NCBI GenBank assembly: GCA_041671765.1
Contig: JBAZAX010000035.1
Coordinates: forward strand, 1-12,132
Direction: 5' to 3'
DNA length: 12,132 bases
Source of the DNA: JBAZAX01 sp041671765
Lineage (GTDB): Bacteria > Babelota > Babeliae > Babelales > RVW-14
Shown here one piece after another: positions 1-6,790 of this stretch. The notes beneath the pieces were generated by a model that saw nothing but the letters and a program-made list of their open reading frames with translations, ran no database searches and was not told the origin of the DNA. The position numbers and the translations under genes were made by a program. Position 1 is the first letter of the stretch; each line of letters opens with the position of its first letter.

Positions 1-3
1 CAT
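1..3 (-). CDS. Start codon of a divergent gene off the left edge (partial)
   Basis: Read on the minus strand, bases 14 to 1 give GGAG, a 7-base spacer and ATG, which is a normal Shine-Dalgarno to start arrangement. Only the first codon lies in the window, so nothing can be said about the product. A candidate promoter with a perfect TATAAT lies upstream at 55-84. The gene would be transcribed divergently from the SulP transporter. Confidence 0.3.
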
Positions 4-54
4 GATAAAACTCCAAAATTAAGCGTTATTTCATATTATAAAATATTAAAAAAA

Positions 55-84
55 ATTATAGTCTCTTTACAAATGAAAAGTCGA
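55..84 (-). promoter_or_regulatory. Candidate sigma70-type promoter for the off-window leftward gene
   Basis: On the minus strand, TCGACT (84-79) is followed by an 18-base spacer and a perfect TATAAT (60-55). The -35 box matches 4 of 6 consensus bases. The background is very AT-rich, so a chance TATAAT is possible. It sits at a sensible distance from the candidate start codon at 3-1. Confidence 0.35.
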
Positions 85-155
85 GTTATAAGCTCTATTT
101 TAAGGGGCATCTGAAAAATCGTCCATTTTTTTAAAATTTAAAGAGGATATAATTC

Positions 156-1787
156 ATGCAACTAATGCATCAAAATTTTTTTCTAAAAAAATTATCTGAA
201 AATTGGAAATCCGGGCTTGCTGTCTCGCTTGTTTCTATCCCACTTGCGGTATCATTAGCAGTCGCATCACATGCCACACCGGTGATGGGTGTAATATCAG
301 CGATTTGGGCAGGCTTAATTGCTTCAATTTTTGGTGGTAGCAACTACAATATCATTGGCCCCACCGGAGCCCTGTCAGGAATTCTTGCAACATACGCAAT
401 TGCGAATGGAATGGGAGTTTTAGCAACTCTTGCAATCATGTCCGGTATAATCATCTTTGTTGCCTATGTTTTCAAACTAGAAAGGTACCTTGTATTCGTA
501 CCATCAAGCACAATTCTTGGTTTTGTTCTTGGCGTTGCACTTATTATCATTTTTAATCAGACAAACTTCGCCCTCGGACTCACAAATTTACCGATACACG
601 AAAGCTTTATTCAAAATATTATTGAGTCAATAAAGCATGCTTCAGATGGGTCAGTAGCTACATTTTTACTGTTTTTAATCTTTACGTTAACCCTCTTTAT
701 TTTAGCCAAAGTCCTACCAAATATTCCGGGGGCAATCATAGTTTCACCATTTGGAATTCTAATTGGCTACTTAACAACACAAAAAATAATCCCTATCGAA
801 TTGCAAACATTACAAACACGGTTTTCGGATTTACAGCCAAAATTATTCTTATCTTCTAACTTTATATTTTCGCCAAAATTAATCATTCCTGCTCTAACAG
901 TTGCCCTAATTTCAATTCTTGAAACAATGATATCTGCAAGAATCGCAGATGGAATGACAAAAACAAAACATAATAAAAATAAAGAGATGCTCGGCCTTGG
1001 GCTGGCAAACATTGCCTGTGGACTTGCTGGTGGAATTCCGGCCACTGCCGCACTTGCACGTACCACCCTAAATATCAAAAGCGGATGCACAAACAAAATT
1101 TCATCCGGTATAAACAGTATTTTTATAGTCCTGATATCATTTGTATTGCTTGGATATTTTAAATTCATGCCACTGGCAGTTATTGCAGCAATTTTGACAG
1201 TTGTCGGCGTAAATATGATTGAAACTGAACATTTTATCAAAATGTTTAAAATCGATAAAACAAATTTTACACTAGCGCTTGTTGTTGCAATCGTGACAGT
1301 TTTAGAGGATCCAATAATTGGAATTTTACTTGGGGCATGTGTTGCAATGCTTATTTTTATGCACAAGCTTTCAAAGGGACAGTATGAGTTAACTGAAAGC
1401 ACGCATGCAACAGAACCAATGCTACTAGCAACCCCAAATACATTACAGCCTAAAAATGAAACCCTCGTTTATTCAATCAATGGAGAACTTGCTTACATCA
1501 ATTCGCAAGCCCACGTAACACGTTTTGCAAAACAAAAAATTACTCATAAAAATATATTACTCAATTTGAAATCTTTGCACTTTATTGATCAAGACGGTAT
1601 TGATGCGCTTGATGAAATTATAGAGTTTTTGCAAGAACAAAAGAAATTTGTTGGGATTATAGGGGCGAATGCCTTTATTTCAAAAATGCTTGAAGAGTCA
1701 AAAACATTCAAAATATTAAAACAAAATGGATTGGTTTTTGAAAATTTACAACAAGCATTGCTTATGATTAAAACACAAAATATTTGA
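156..1787 (+). CDS. SulP (SLC26) family anion transporter with STAS domain
   Basis: Inner-membrane anion permease of the SulP family, 543 residues, close to the usual length of bacterial members. Residues about 15-405 are hydrophobic multi-span sequence with family landmarks: GPTGA at 68-72, PNIPGAIIV at 188-196 and the segment 292-307 containing PATAALARTTLNI. A cytoplasmic STAS domain follows at about 434-540, with its conserved loop around FIDQDGIDAL (476 onward). Substrate cannot be told from sequence; SulP proteins carry sulfate, bicarbonate, dicarboxylates or other anions. AGAGG lies about 9 bases before the chosen ATG; the in-frame ATG at 165 is an alternative. It converges on the nuclease gene with only 12 bases between the stops, and I see no clear terminator there. 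Confidence 0.93.
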   Translation: MQLMHQNFFLKKLSENWKSGLAVSLVSIPLAVSLAVASHATPVMGVISAIWAGLIASIFGGSNYNIIGPTGALSGILATYAIANGMGVLATLAIMSGIIIFVAYVFKLERYLVFVPSSTILGFVLGVALIIIFNQTNFALGLTNLPIHESFIQNIIESIKHASDGSVATFLLFLIFTLTLFILAKVLPNIPGAIIVSPFGILIGYLTTQKIIPIELQTLQTRFSDLQPKLFLSSNFIFSPKLIIPALTVALISILETMISARIADGMTKTKHNKNKEMLGLGLANIACGLAGGIPATAALARTTLNIKSGCTNKISSGINSIFIVLISFVLLGYFKFMPLAVIAAILTVVGVNMIETEHFIKMFKIDKTNFTLALVVAIVTVLEDPIIGILLGACVAMLIFMHKLSKGQYELTESTHATEPMLLATPNTLQPKNETLVYSINGELAYINSQAHVTRFAKQKITHKNILLNLKSLHFIDQDGIDALDEIIEFLQEQKKFVGIIGANAFISKMLEESKTFKILKQNGLVFENLQQALLMIKTQNI

Positions 1788-1799
1788 TTACTAAAGAAA

Positions 1800-3044
1800 C
1801 TAATTTTCTTCTACAACGCTTTCAGACAATCGCTGCAACTCCTGTGCTTTTTTCATAAGCACCGCCTTGCGTTGTGTATCTAAATCTTTTGTTTCAAAAT
1901 ACTTTTCGAGAAGCAGTTCAAAATCCATATCAACTGAAAGCATTGCACGCTTCTCACGCACTGCCGGCTGAAAAACCGGAACTACAGCGGCTAAAAAATG
2001 TGCCTTACTGCAAGCACGTGTTATCGCAAACATGTCTATTTTTTTATTACTTCCGGCTGGAAGACGATATAAAATTTTTACAATGGCGTTAGTTACGTCG
2101 TTTTTTTCAATTTCATCAATAATTTGCTGGGTAAAATCTTTGCCATCTACTATATCAAATTCGATCTGAACCATGGGGCGAATGGGTAATTCGACGAACT
2201 CATAATTACAAATTTTACTAGCTGATTTGTTATCAATAGTAACACGACAAAAGCCCTTTGCTTCCTTGCGTTCCCCAAAATCAATTCGTTCAATTGAACC
2301 GGAATAAACAACAGGAATACCACCTGAATTCAAATTTTGATGACGATGTAAATGTCCAAGTGCTACATAATCAAAAGGTTGAATTGCAAGTTGTGATGGA
2401 AGAAAAATTGGATCGTTCCCAAAAACAGCACACTTTTCTGACCCTGAAAAAATCCCGTTACTTACTGTTAAATGAGCCGCAAGCACACTTGGAACTTTGG
2501 GATCTAAAGTTTGTGCCAATTGTTGAATTATTTGCCCAACTTTTTCAGAAAGATATCTTGTAATTTCATTATTATCTTTAAACCTATGCTGATCAACGCC
2601 AATTAAATTACTACGAGTTGGCCAAGGAATCCCAACAATTTGGACAGGTCCGTTTTTTGTTTCAAGTTTTAATACTTCAGGTTTGTAAAGAACATGAAAA
2701 CCATCAAATGGAAGGTACGAAAAAACATCCAGAGAATGTGCTTTTCCAAAACTAAGAGGATGATCGTGGTTGCCAACAACAATAATTACAGGAATTTTTG
2801 CGCCATGCAAACGCAAAAGCTGTTTGGCAAAAAGTTTTTGTTGTGTAGGCGTTGGATTTGCTGTTTTATATGCATCACCACAAAACAGTAAAAAATCAAT
2901 TTGTTCTGTAATTGCATGATCTACGCACAGCTCAAGACTACGATTAAAGTCCAACAGACGGGAGTGAATTCCCGTCTGTTGATCAATTTTACCGTAGTTT
3001 TCAATGCCAAAATGCGTATCTGCTATATGAAAAAATTTAATCAT
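1800..3044 (-). CDS. SbcD/Mre11-type DNA repair nuclease (metallophosphoesterase)
   Basis: Calcineurin-like phosphoesterase of the SbcD/Mre11 group, 414 residues; in the family this subunit acts with an SbcC/Rad50 ATPase on DNA ends and hairpins. The metal-binding motifs appear in order: IADTHFG (D9, H11), CGDAY (D57), GNHDHP (91-96), AAHLT (H191) and ALGHLHRHQ (H231, H233). The variable C-terminal part after about residue 285 would be the capping and partner-binding region. No sbcC lies in the window. It follows glmU on the same strand by 20 bases and is probably co-transcribed. The ATG starts the conserved MIKFFHIADTHFG, so the start is secure although no good Shine-Dalgarno precedes it. 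I leave the symbol blank because the related YhaO-like exonucleases look similar. Confidence 0.88.
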   Translation of the reverse strand: MIKFFHIADTHFGIENYGKIDQQTGIHSRLLDFNRSLELCVDHAITEQIDFLLFCGDAYKTANPTPTQQKLFAKQLLRLHGAKIPVIIVVGNHDHPLSFGKAHSLDVFSYLPFDGFHVLYKPEVLKLETKNGPVQIVGIPWPTRSNLIGVDQHRFKDNNEITRYLSEKVGQIIQQLAQTLDPKVPSVLAAHLTVSNGIFSGSEKCAVFGNDPIFLPSQLAIQPFDYVALGHLHRHQNLNSGGIPVVYSGSIERIDFGERKEAKGFCRVTIDNKSASKICNYEFVELPIRPMVQIEFDIVDGKDFTQQIIDEIEKNDVTNAIVKILYRLPAGSNKKIDMFAITRACSKAHFLAAVVPVFQPAVREKRAMLSVDMDFELLLEKYFETKDLDTQRKAVLMKKAQELQRLSESVVEEN

Positions 3045-3064
3045 AAGTTGTATTGATATATTTT

Positions 3065-4570
3065 TTACAGATTATTTTGTTTATCTGTATTCGTTTTTAT
3101 AGCGCCTCTGAAATTGAACTCTGTTTTATTTTCACTATCACCCTGAGTTTCGTTTTCTCGAAAGTCGATTTCACTATTTACTAGAGGCTTGCTTTTTTTT
3201 TTACCGAGTAACTTTTGCGAGTACTCAAGCTTATTCTCTTGCCTGGAACGACCAATACCCAATCCACCAGCTGGAACATCTTGCGTTATTGTTGAACCTC
3301 CAGCGGTGTAAGCTCCCTTGCCAATATTTAATGGTGCAATCAATGTATTATTGCTACCGACAAAAGCTTCATCTTCTATCTCTGTTTTAAATTTATTTAC
3401 ACCATCATAATTACATGTAATCGTACCGGCGCCGATGTTTACAGATTTACCAATTTCAGCATCACCGAGATATGTTAAATGCTTAGATTTGGAATTTTCT
3501 CCAATCTGAGTATTTTTTATTTCTACAAAATTTCCAATTTCAACATTGTTTCCAAGTTTGACATTGTGTCTGAGTCTGGCAAACGGCCCAACATGAACAC
3601 TTGTCCCAACAACACTGTCTTGAATAACTGAATGCGAATGAATTGTGGTTTCATCACCAATTTTTGAATTTTCAACTATTGAAAAAGCCCCAAGAAAACA
3701 TTCTTCTCCGATAACTGTATTTCCAAGTAAATGTACGCCCGTACCAATAAATGAACCTGCACCAATTTTAACATTTATATCAATATGAATACTTTGAGCA
3801 AGTTCAAAACGAACACCTTGTGACATCCAATATTTAATAAACTCTGAACGTTTTATCTGTTCTGCATTCCAAAGTTCTTGTAACGTATTCACACCGCGAA
3901 CATCATCGTATGGAACAGGAATTTCTTTAATTATTGCATCCTGTTCTGAAGCCATTTTTATTAAATCTGGTAAGTAATATTCACCGGATGGGCTTTTCGA
4001 AATTTTTTCAATATTAGCCTCAAGCCATTTACTGTTAATAACATAAACCCCAGCATTTATCTTATTGACCTGTAGCTGTTCAAGGTTACAATCTTTTTCT
4101 TCAACAATTGTAAATTTTCCATCTAATTCAACAACCCGCCCATAACTGGTTGGATCAAGAACCATAGCTGAAAGAAATGTTAAAACCGCTCGACTCTGCT
4201 CATGTTTTTCAAGAGCTTCGCATATCAATTCTTTTGTGATAAGCGGCATATCACCATTCATTATCAAAATATCGTCAAAACCCTGCCATGAATCAATCGC
4301 ACAGTGGACGGCATGCCCTGTTCCAAGTTGCTCTTTTTGAATTACAAAAGACAAATCTTTAACATTTTCCGATTCAACCAAAGCCTTAATTTGATCTGAT
4401 TGATGACCAAGGATTAGCGTCATTGAAAGACCCAGTTCTTCAAGCGTTCTTATGGGATACATTATCATTGGGCGCCCACAGATACTGAATAACATCTTAC
4501 TTTTTCTGGTTTTAAATCTAGTAGATTTTCCAGCCGCCAGAAGTATAGCTTTAATCTTTGCAAAATTCAT
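3065..4570 (-). CDS. glmU: Bifunctional GlmU: GlcNAc-1-P uridyltransferase / GlcN-1-P acetyltransferase
   Basis: Cytoplasmic enzyme making UDP-GlcNAc, the precursor of peptidoglycan and lipid A: it acetylates glucosamine-1-phosphate and then couples it to UTP. The N-terminal nucleotidyltransferase domain (about 5-230) has LAAGKSTRF (11-19), QLGTGHAV (81-88), NGDMPL (105-110, D107), YGRVVE and GVNTL (226-230). The C-terminal left-handed beta helix (about 260-440) has GPFARLR (328-334), KHLTYLGDAEIG (363-374, catalytic His364) and GAGTITCNYDG (380-390). I start at 4570 because AAAGGAG lies 6 bases upstream; an upstream in-frame ATG at 4606 would add 12 residues that resemble no known GlmU start. 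At 501 residues it exceeds the usual about 456. The surplus is a polar tail after residue 456, starting at a run of ten A. Confidence 0.95.
   Translation of the reverse strand: MNFAKIKAILLAAGKSTRFKTRKSKMLFSICGRPMIMYPIRTLEELGLSMTLILGHQSDQIKALVESENVKDLSFVIQKEQLGTGHAVHCAIDSWQGFDDILIMNGDMPLITKELICEALEKHEQSRAVLTFLSAMVLDPTSYGRVVELDGKFTIVEEKDCNLEQLQVNKINAGVYVINSKWLEANIEKISKSPSGEYYLPDLIKMASEQDAIIKEIPVPYDDVRGVNTLQELWNAEQIKRSEFIKYWMSQGVRFELAQSIHIDINVKIGAGSFIGTGVHLLGNTVIGEECFLGAFSIVENSKIGDETTIHSHSVIQDSVVGTSVHVGPFARLRHNVKLGNNVEIGNFVEIKNTQIGENSKSKHLTYLGDAEIGKSVNIGAGTITCNYDGVNKFKTEIEDEAFVGSNNTLIAPLNIGKGAYTAGGSTITQDVPAGGLGIGRSRQENKLEYSQKLLGKKKSKPLVNSEIDFRENETQGDSENKTEFNFRGAIKTNTDKQNNL
3193..3202 (-). repeat. 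Run of ten A in the glmU coding strand
   Basis: The coding strand reads GGT followed by ten A and GC, giving Gly-Lys-Lys-Lys-Ser at residues 456-460 of GlmU. It lies at the border between the conserved enzyme and its unusual C-terminal tail. One extra A would stop translation at about residue 465 and one missing A at about 462, both near the usual GlmU length. Such tracts are known slippage sites in AT-rich genomes; whether slippage occurs here is inference. Confidence 0.9.
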
Positions 4571-4576
4571 ATCCGG

Positions 4577-4583
4577 CTCCTTT
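4577..4583 (-). promoter_or_regulatory. Shine-Dalgarno that fixes the glmU start
   Basis: AAAGGAG on the minus strand lies 6 bases before the ATG at 4570-4568. It falls inside the longer reading frame beginning at 4606, so it favours the internal start. The protein from that ATG begins MNFAKIKAILLAAG, which matches GlmU N-termini. Confidence 0.85.
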
Positions 4584-4662
4584 CGGGATAAAATCTTAAT
4601 TTTCAACCCGTTTTTAATTTTTAATTTTTTTTCGTGTTTCGATCATTACAAATGCATTTTTT

Positions 4663-4684
4663 ATTGTATATGATATAATACAAT
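4663..4684. repeat. Perfect 7-bp AT-rich dyad between glmU and tRNA-Ser
   Basis: ATTGTAT (4663-4669) and ATACAAT (4678-4684) form an exact inverted repeat with an 8-base gap. It lies about 95 bases upstream of the glmU start, in the 199-base gap between the divergent glmU and the tRNA gene. It could be an operator, or chance in AT-rich DNA. It lacks a following T run that would mark it as a terminator. The rest of the gap upstream of glmU shows several TATAAT-like words but no convincing promoter pair. Confidence 0.3.
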
Positions 4685-4750
4685 GCAAAATACAAAATAA
4701 GCAAATAATTATGCAAAATTAGGTTTGTTCTTTTATATTATACGCAATTC

Positions 4751-4756
4751 TATAGT
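4751..4756 (+). promoter_or_regulatory. Candidate -10 box for tRNA-Ser
   Basis: TATAGT matches 5 of 6 bases of the -10 consensus and would place the transcript start a few bases before the mature 5' end of the tRNA at 4770. The matching -35 region is poor: TTCTTT is at 17-base spacing and TTGTTC at 20. The assignment is therefore weak. Confidence 0.3.
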
Positions 4757-4769
4757 GTTTTAGAATTAT

Positions 4770-4861
4770 GGAGAGATGGCTGAGTGGTTGAAAGCGACCG
4801 CCTCGAAAGCGGTTATTCCGGGTAACTGGAATCGTGGGTTCGAATCCCACTCTCTCCACCA
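4770..4861 (+). tRNA. tRNA-Ser, anticodon CGA (reads UCG)
   Basis: A complete class II tRNA can be folded by eye. The acceptor stem is GGAGAGA (4770-4776) with TCTCTCC (4851-4857). The anticodon stem is ACCGC/GCGGT around the loop CTCGAAA (4802-4808), with anticodon CGA at 4804-4806. The long variable arm is ATTCC/GGAAT (4815-4819, 4828-4832). The T arm is GTGGG, TTCGAAT, CCCAC (4834-4850). The CCA end is encoded (4859-4861). The base before CCA is A, whereas bacterial serine tRNAs usually have G there. Confidence 0.95.
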
Positions 4862-5027
4862 GCCTACGCCCTACGTGGCTACGGCTGGCAGGCCATCCTG
4901 CGCTTTCGCCCTTACGGGCTACTAGATTCCTGACTTCACCTTATCTTATATAGTTACGGCGGACAAGACGAACGGCAGGCCATCATTCACCTTCACCAGC
5001 AAATTTGATTTTAAAATTTAGGACTTC
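4862..5027. repeat. GC-rich degenerate repeat tract downstream of tRNA-Ser
   Basis: This gene-free stretch differs in base composition from its AT-rich surroundings, especially at 4862-4920. The word GGCAGGCCATC occurs twice (4887-4897 and 4974-4984), each time preceded by a TACGGC-containing segment, so two diverged copies of one unit are likely. CTACG or TTACG recurs five times (4864, 4871, 4879, 4912, 4954), and GCCCTTACGGGC (4909-4919) is a small hairpin. No reading frame of note is present. It resembles the interspersed intergenic repeats of some small intracellular genomes, but I cannot name a family. It also forms the 3' flank of the phospholipase gene. Confidence 0.6.
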
Positions 5028-6722
5028 TCAGAGTAATCCACAAAAACCGTACCCAGAACTTTTGGGTTTAGGCTCAGTATGGACGAAACCCTGGGCTATC
5101 ACACCCTGTGCCGAACTTGCAGCACATCCATCCCCAATAACCACGAAATCGCCAATATCTTCCAGCTTAATATCATCATGCTTGAATCTACTTAAGCCAC
5201 TAATTTTATTTGAAATTACACTTTGTAATATACTCTTATGATCTTTAACAAGTAAATACATAAAGTCATACAACTCGCAAAACTCTTTCTCTGAGTAATC
5301 AAATTTTAGAGTCGGTTCACAAACGGCGTTTATAAAATAAACAATAGTCGGCACTGAGGGGTCGGAATCTTCATAAATAATTAAATTGTCATTTATAACA
5401 TGCTTATTACGTAAGGAAGGAAATTTAAATCCATATCGCAAGGCCAAATCTCTTATACGAGACATCTCCGGATGATCTTTCCATGTGGCATCTGACGAAG
5501 CATCACAAATTAAAATTATATCTACATCGCGTTCCCTCTTCAAGAGGGGTAAAATAGGAAGATTTTCATCAAAACCGGCATCTGACATAATAACCTTGGG
5601 CAGATCTTTTAAAATTGAATCCATACCACACACAAAATTATCTACATGCGTTGGTAAAAATCTGTGGGCGTCTAAGTGCTCACGCTCGCAAAAATATTCC
5701 GTTAACCCAGAAATTAAAAGCTCCAAAGCCCTACGCTCCCAATATTGAGGAATTTTATCCGCAAGGTAATTTTCAATCTCCTGCCCTGCTAATTTTACAA
5801 TATCAGCAATACTTGCACTGTATGGGCTTCCAAATATTCCCATCATTGACCCAATCGACTTTTCATGGAATAGATGATTACAATCTCCATTCGCAAAACA
5901 ACTACCAAGCGCTAATGTTGGAATATAAGCCCCTGAGTAGTGAGCTGGAACATTCATTTTATCTTTGGCCATTAAATAGTCCCCACCCGACACAAAAGGA
6001 TTCACCTCCATCCACTGATATGGTAAAAAATCATCAATAGAGGCCGTAAAAATTGGAAATGGATATTTTAAGCTCTTTTTCAAAAGATGCCGGACCCCTT
6101 CAAATGTTATATTTTGAACATCGGTCCCATTATCCTGTAAATCATGCATAAGCCTATCTGTAAGTAAAGCCCCCCAAAAATCTGCCGGTTGGATTGTACC
6201 CATTTCAAAACGTATGTGAGCCATTTTTCCCAAGAGATGAGCCCAATGAAATGTTTTTGGATGAAAAAATGGAACATCTGAAACGGCTTTTTTAAGAACC
6301 AAACTAAATTCTTGCATTGTTAGAGGTTCTGGGCGCACACTATCGCGAGCAAGCATATGGCCAAGAGCCCATGTAGAACCGGAAAGTGAAGATACATATT
6401 TCACCGCACCCAAAAGCCCAATATCTTCAAATGCATGCAAAAAAGCAGTGCTTGATATCATCGCACGATACCCCCCACCACTCAAACAACATGCAACTTT
6501 TGGAAAACTTTTGCCTGGAATATTTTGCTGCAAAAAATTTTGCATTGCATCAAAAGAGTATTTTGCTCGAAAATCATTGTATGCACGTTCCTCCTGGCAA
6601 ATTGGATTAACCGTATCAACACGAACCTGCATACAATGCAAAAAATTAAATGTAAATACCAACGAGATTATGAAGCGTACCGCGCAGCTTGTTGCGCGGT
6701 ATCGCGAAAACATGATTATCAT
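5028..6722 (-). CDS. Secreted cytosolic-PLA2-type phospholipase (lysophospholipase catalytic domain)
   Basis: Predicted lipid acyl hydrolase of the cPLA2/lysophospholipase group, 564 residues. The oxyanion and Arg motif SGGGYRA is at 81-87 (Arg86). The nucleophile elbow SSLSGSTW is at 111-118, with Ser114 as catalytic serine. The aspartate motif DAGFDENLPILPLL begins at 381 (Asp381) and is followed by a VDIILICDAS segment, as in eukaryotic group IV PLA2. The spacing and the SGSTW and D-x-G-x(3)-NLP pattern favour cPLA2 over the ordinary bacterial patatin type. No C2 domain is present. Residues 1-30 are basic and then hydrophobic (FIISLVFTFNFLHC), indicating a signal peptide, so the enzyme is likely exported and may act on host membranes (inference). 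AGGAG lies 7 bases before the ATG; Met4 is an alternative start. It lies 68 bases downstream of the 283-residue protein gene on the same strand. Confidence 0.88.
   Translation of the reverse strand: MIIMFSRYRATSCAVRFIISLVFTFNFLHCMQVRVDTVNPICQEERAYNDFRAKYSFDAMQNFLQQNIPGKSFPKVACCLSGGGYRAMISSTAFLHAFEDIGLLGAVKYVSSLSGSTWALGHMLARDSVRPEPLTMQEFSLVLKKAVSDVPFFHPKTFHWAHLLGKMAHIRFEMGTIQPADFWGALLTDRLMHDLQDNGTDVQNITFEGVRHLLKKSLKYPFPIFTASIDDFLPYQWMEVNPFVSGGDYLMAKDKMNVPAHYSGAYIPTLALGSCFANGDCNHLFHEKSIGSMMGIFGSPYSASIADIVKLAGQEIENYLADKIPQYWERRALELLISGLTEYFCEREHLDAHRFLPTHVDNFVCGMDSILKDLPKVIMSDAGFDENLPILPLLKRERDVDIILICDASSDATWKDHPEMSRIRDLALRYGFKFPSLRNKHVINDNLIIYEDSDPSVPTIVYFINAVCEPTLKFDYSEKEFCELYDFMYLLVKDHKSILQSVISNKISGLSRFKHDDIKLEDIGDFVVIGDGCAASSAQGVIAQGFVHTEPKPKSSGYGFCGLL
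5052..5095. repeat. Nested inverted repeat in the 3' end of the phospholipase gene
   Basis: CCCAG (5052-5056) pairs with CTGGG (5091-5095), and inside it GGGTTT (5064-5069) pairs with AAACCC (5086-5091); the two stems share one base, so they are partly alternative. CCCA (5052-5055) can also pair locally with TGGG (5063-5066). The element lies within codons about 542-557, a short distance before the stop. It could fold in the mRNA; function unknown. Confidence 0.35.
6678..6701. repeat. 9-bp GC-rich hairpin inside the phospholipase signal-peptide codons
   Basis: TACCGCGCA (6678-6686) and TGCGCGGTA (6693-6701) are exact inverse complements around a 6-base loop. In the mRNA this hairpin covers codons about 8-15 (RYRATSCAVRF region), some 20 bases after the start codon. 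It is the strongest short stem in the coding part of the window and is far more GC-rich than its surroundings. Confidence 0.75.
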
Positions 6723-6790
6723 CGCCTTTCTCCTAATAAAATAGCCAAAACAATCGTTTTCAAACCAAAATGAAAAATCTTAAGCTCGAA

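Noticed and set aside
767..1402. Long minus-strand reading frame (211 residues) inside the SulP gene
   Set aside because: It lies wholly opposite a well-supported transporter gene and its translation shows no family features. It is a shadow of the + strand coding sequence.
4571..4606. Twelve-residue N-terminal extension of GlmU
   Set aside because: A strong Shine-Dalgarno lies inside it, 6 bases before the internal ATG, and family members begin at that point.
4770..5027. Integrated mobile element at the tRNA-Ser 3' end
   Set aside because: No duplicate of the tRNA 3' end, integrase or transposase gene is present in the window. The GC-rich tract is better described as intergenic repeat.
4862..5027. 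CRISPR array
   Set aside because: Only two diverged copies of a short core occur, without regular spacing or exact repeats.
5615..6040. Plus-strand reading frame of 141 residues opposite the phospholipase
   Set aside because: It is antisense to conserved phospholipase sequence, has no plausible ribosome binding site that I can see and no recognisable content.
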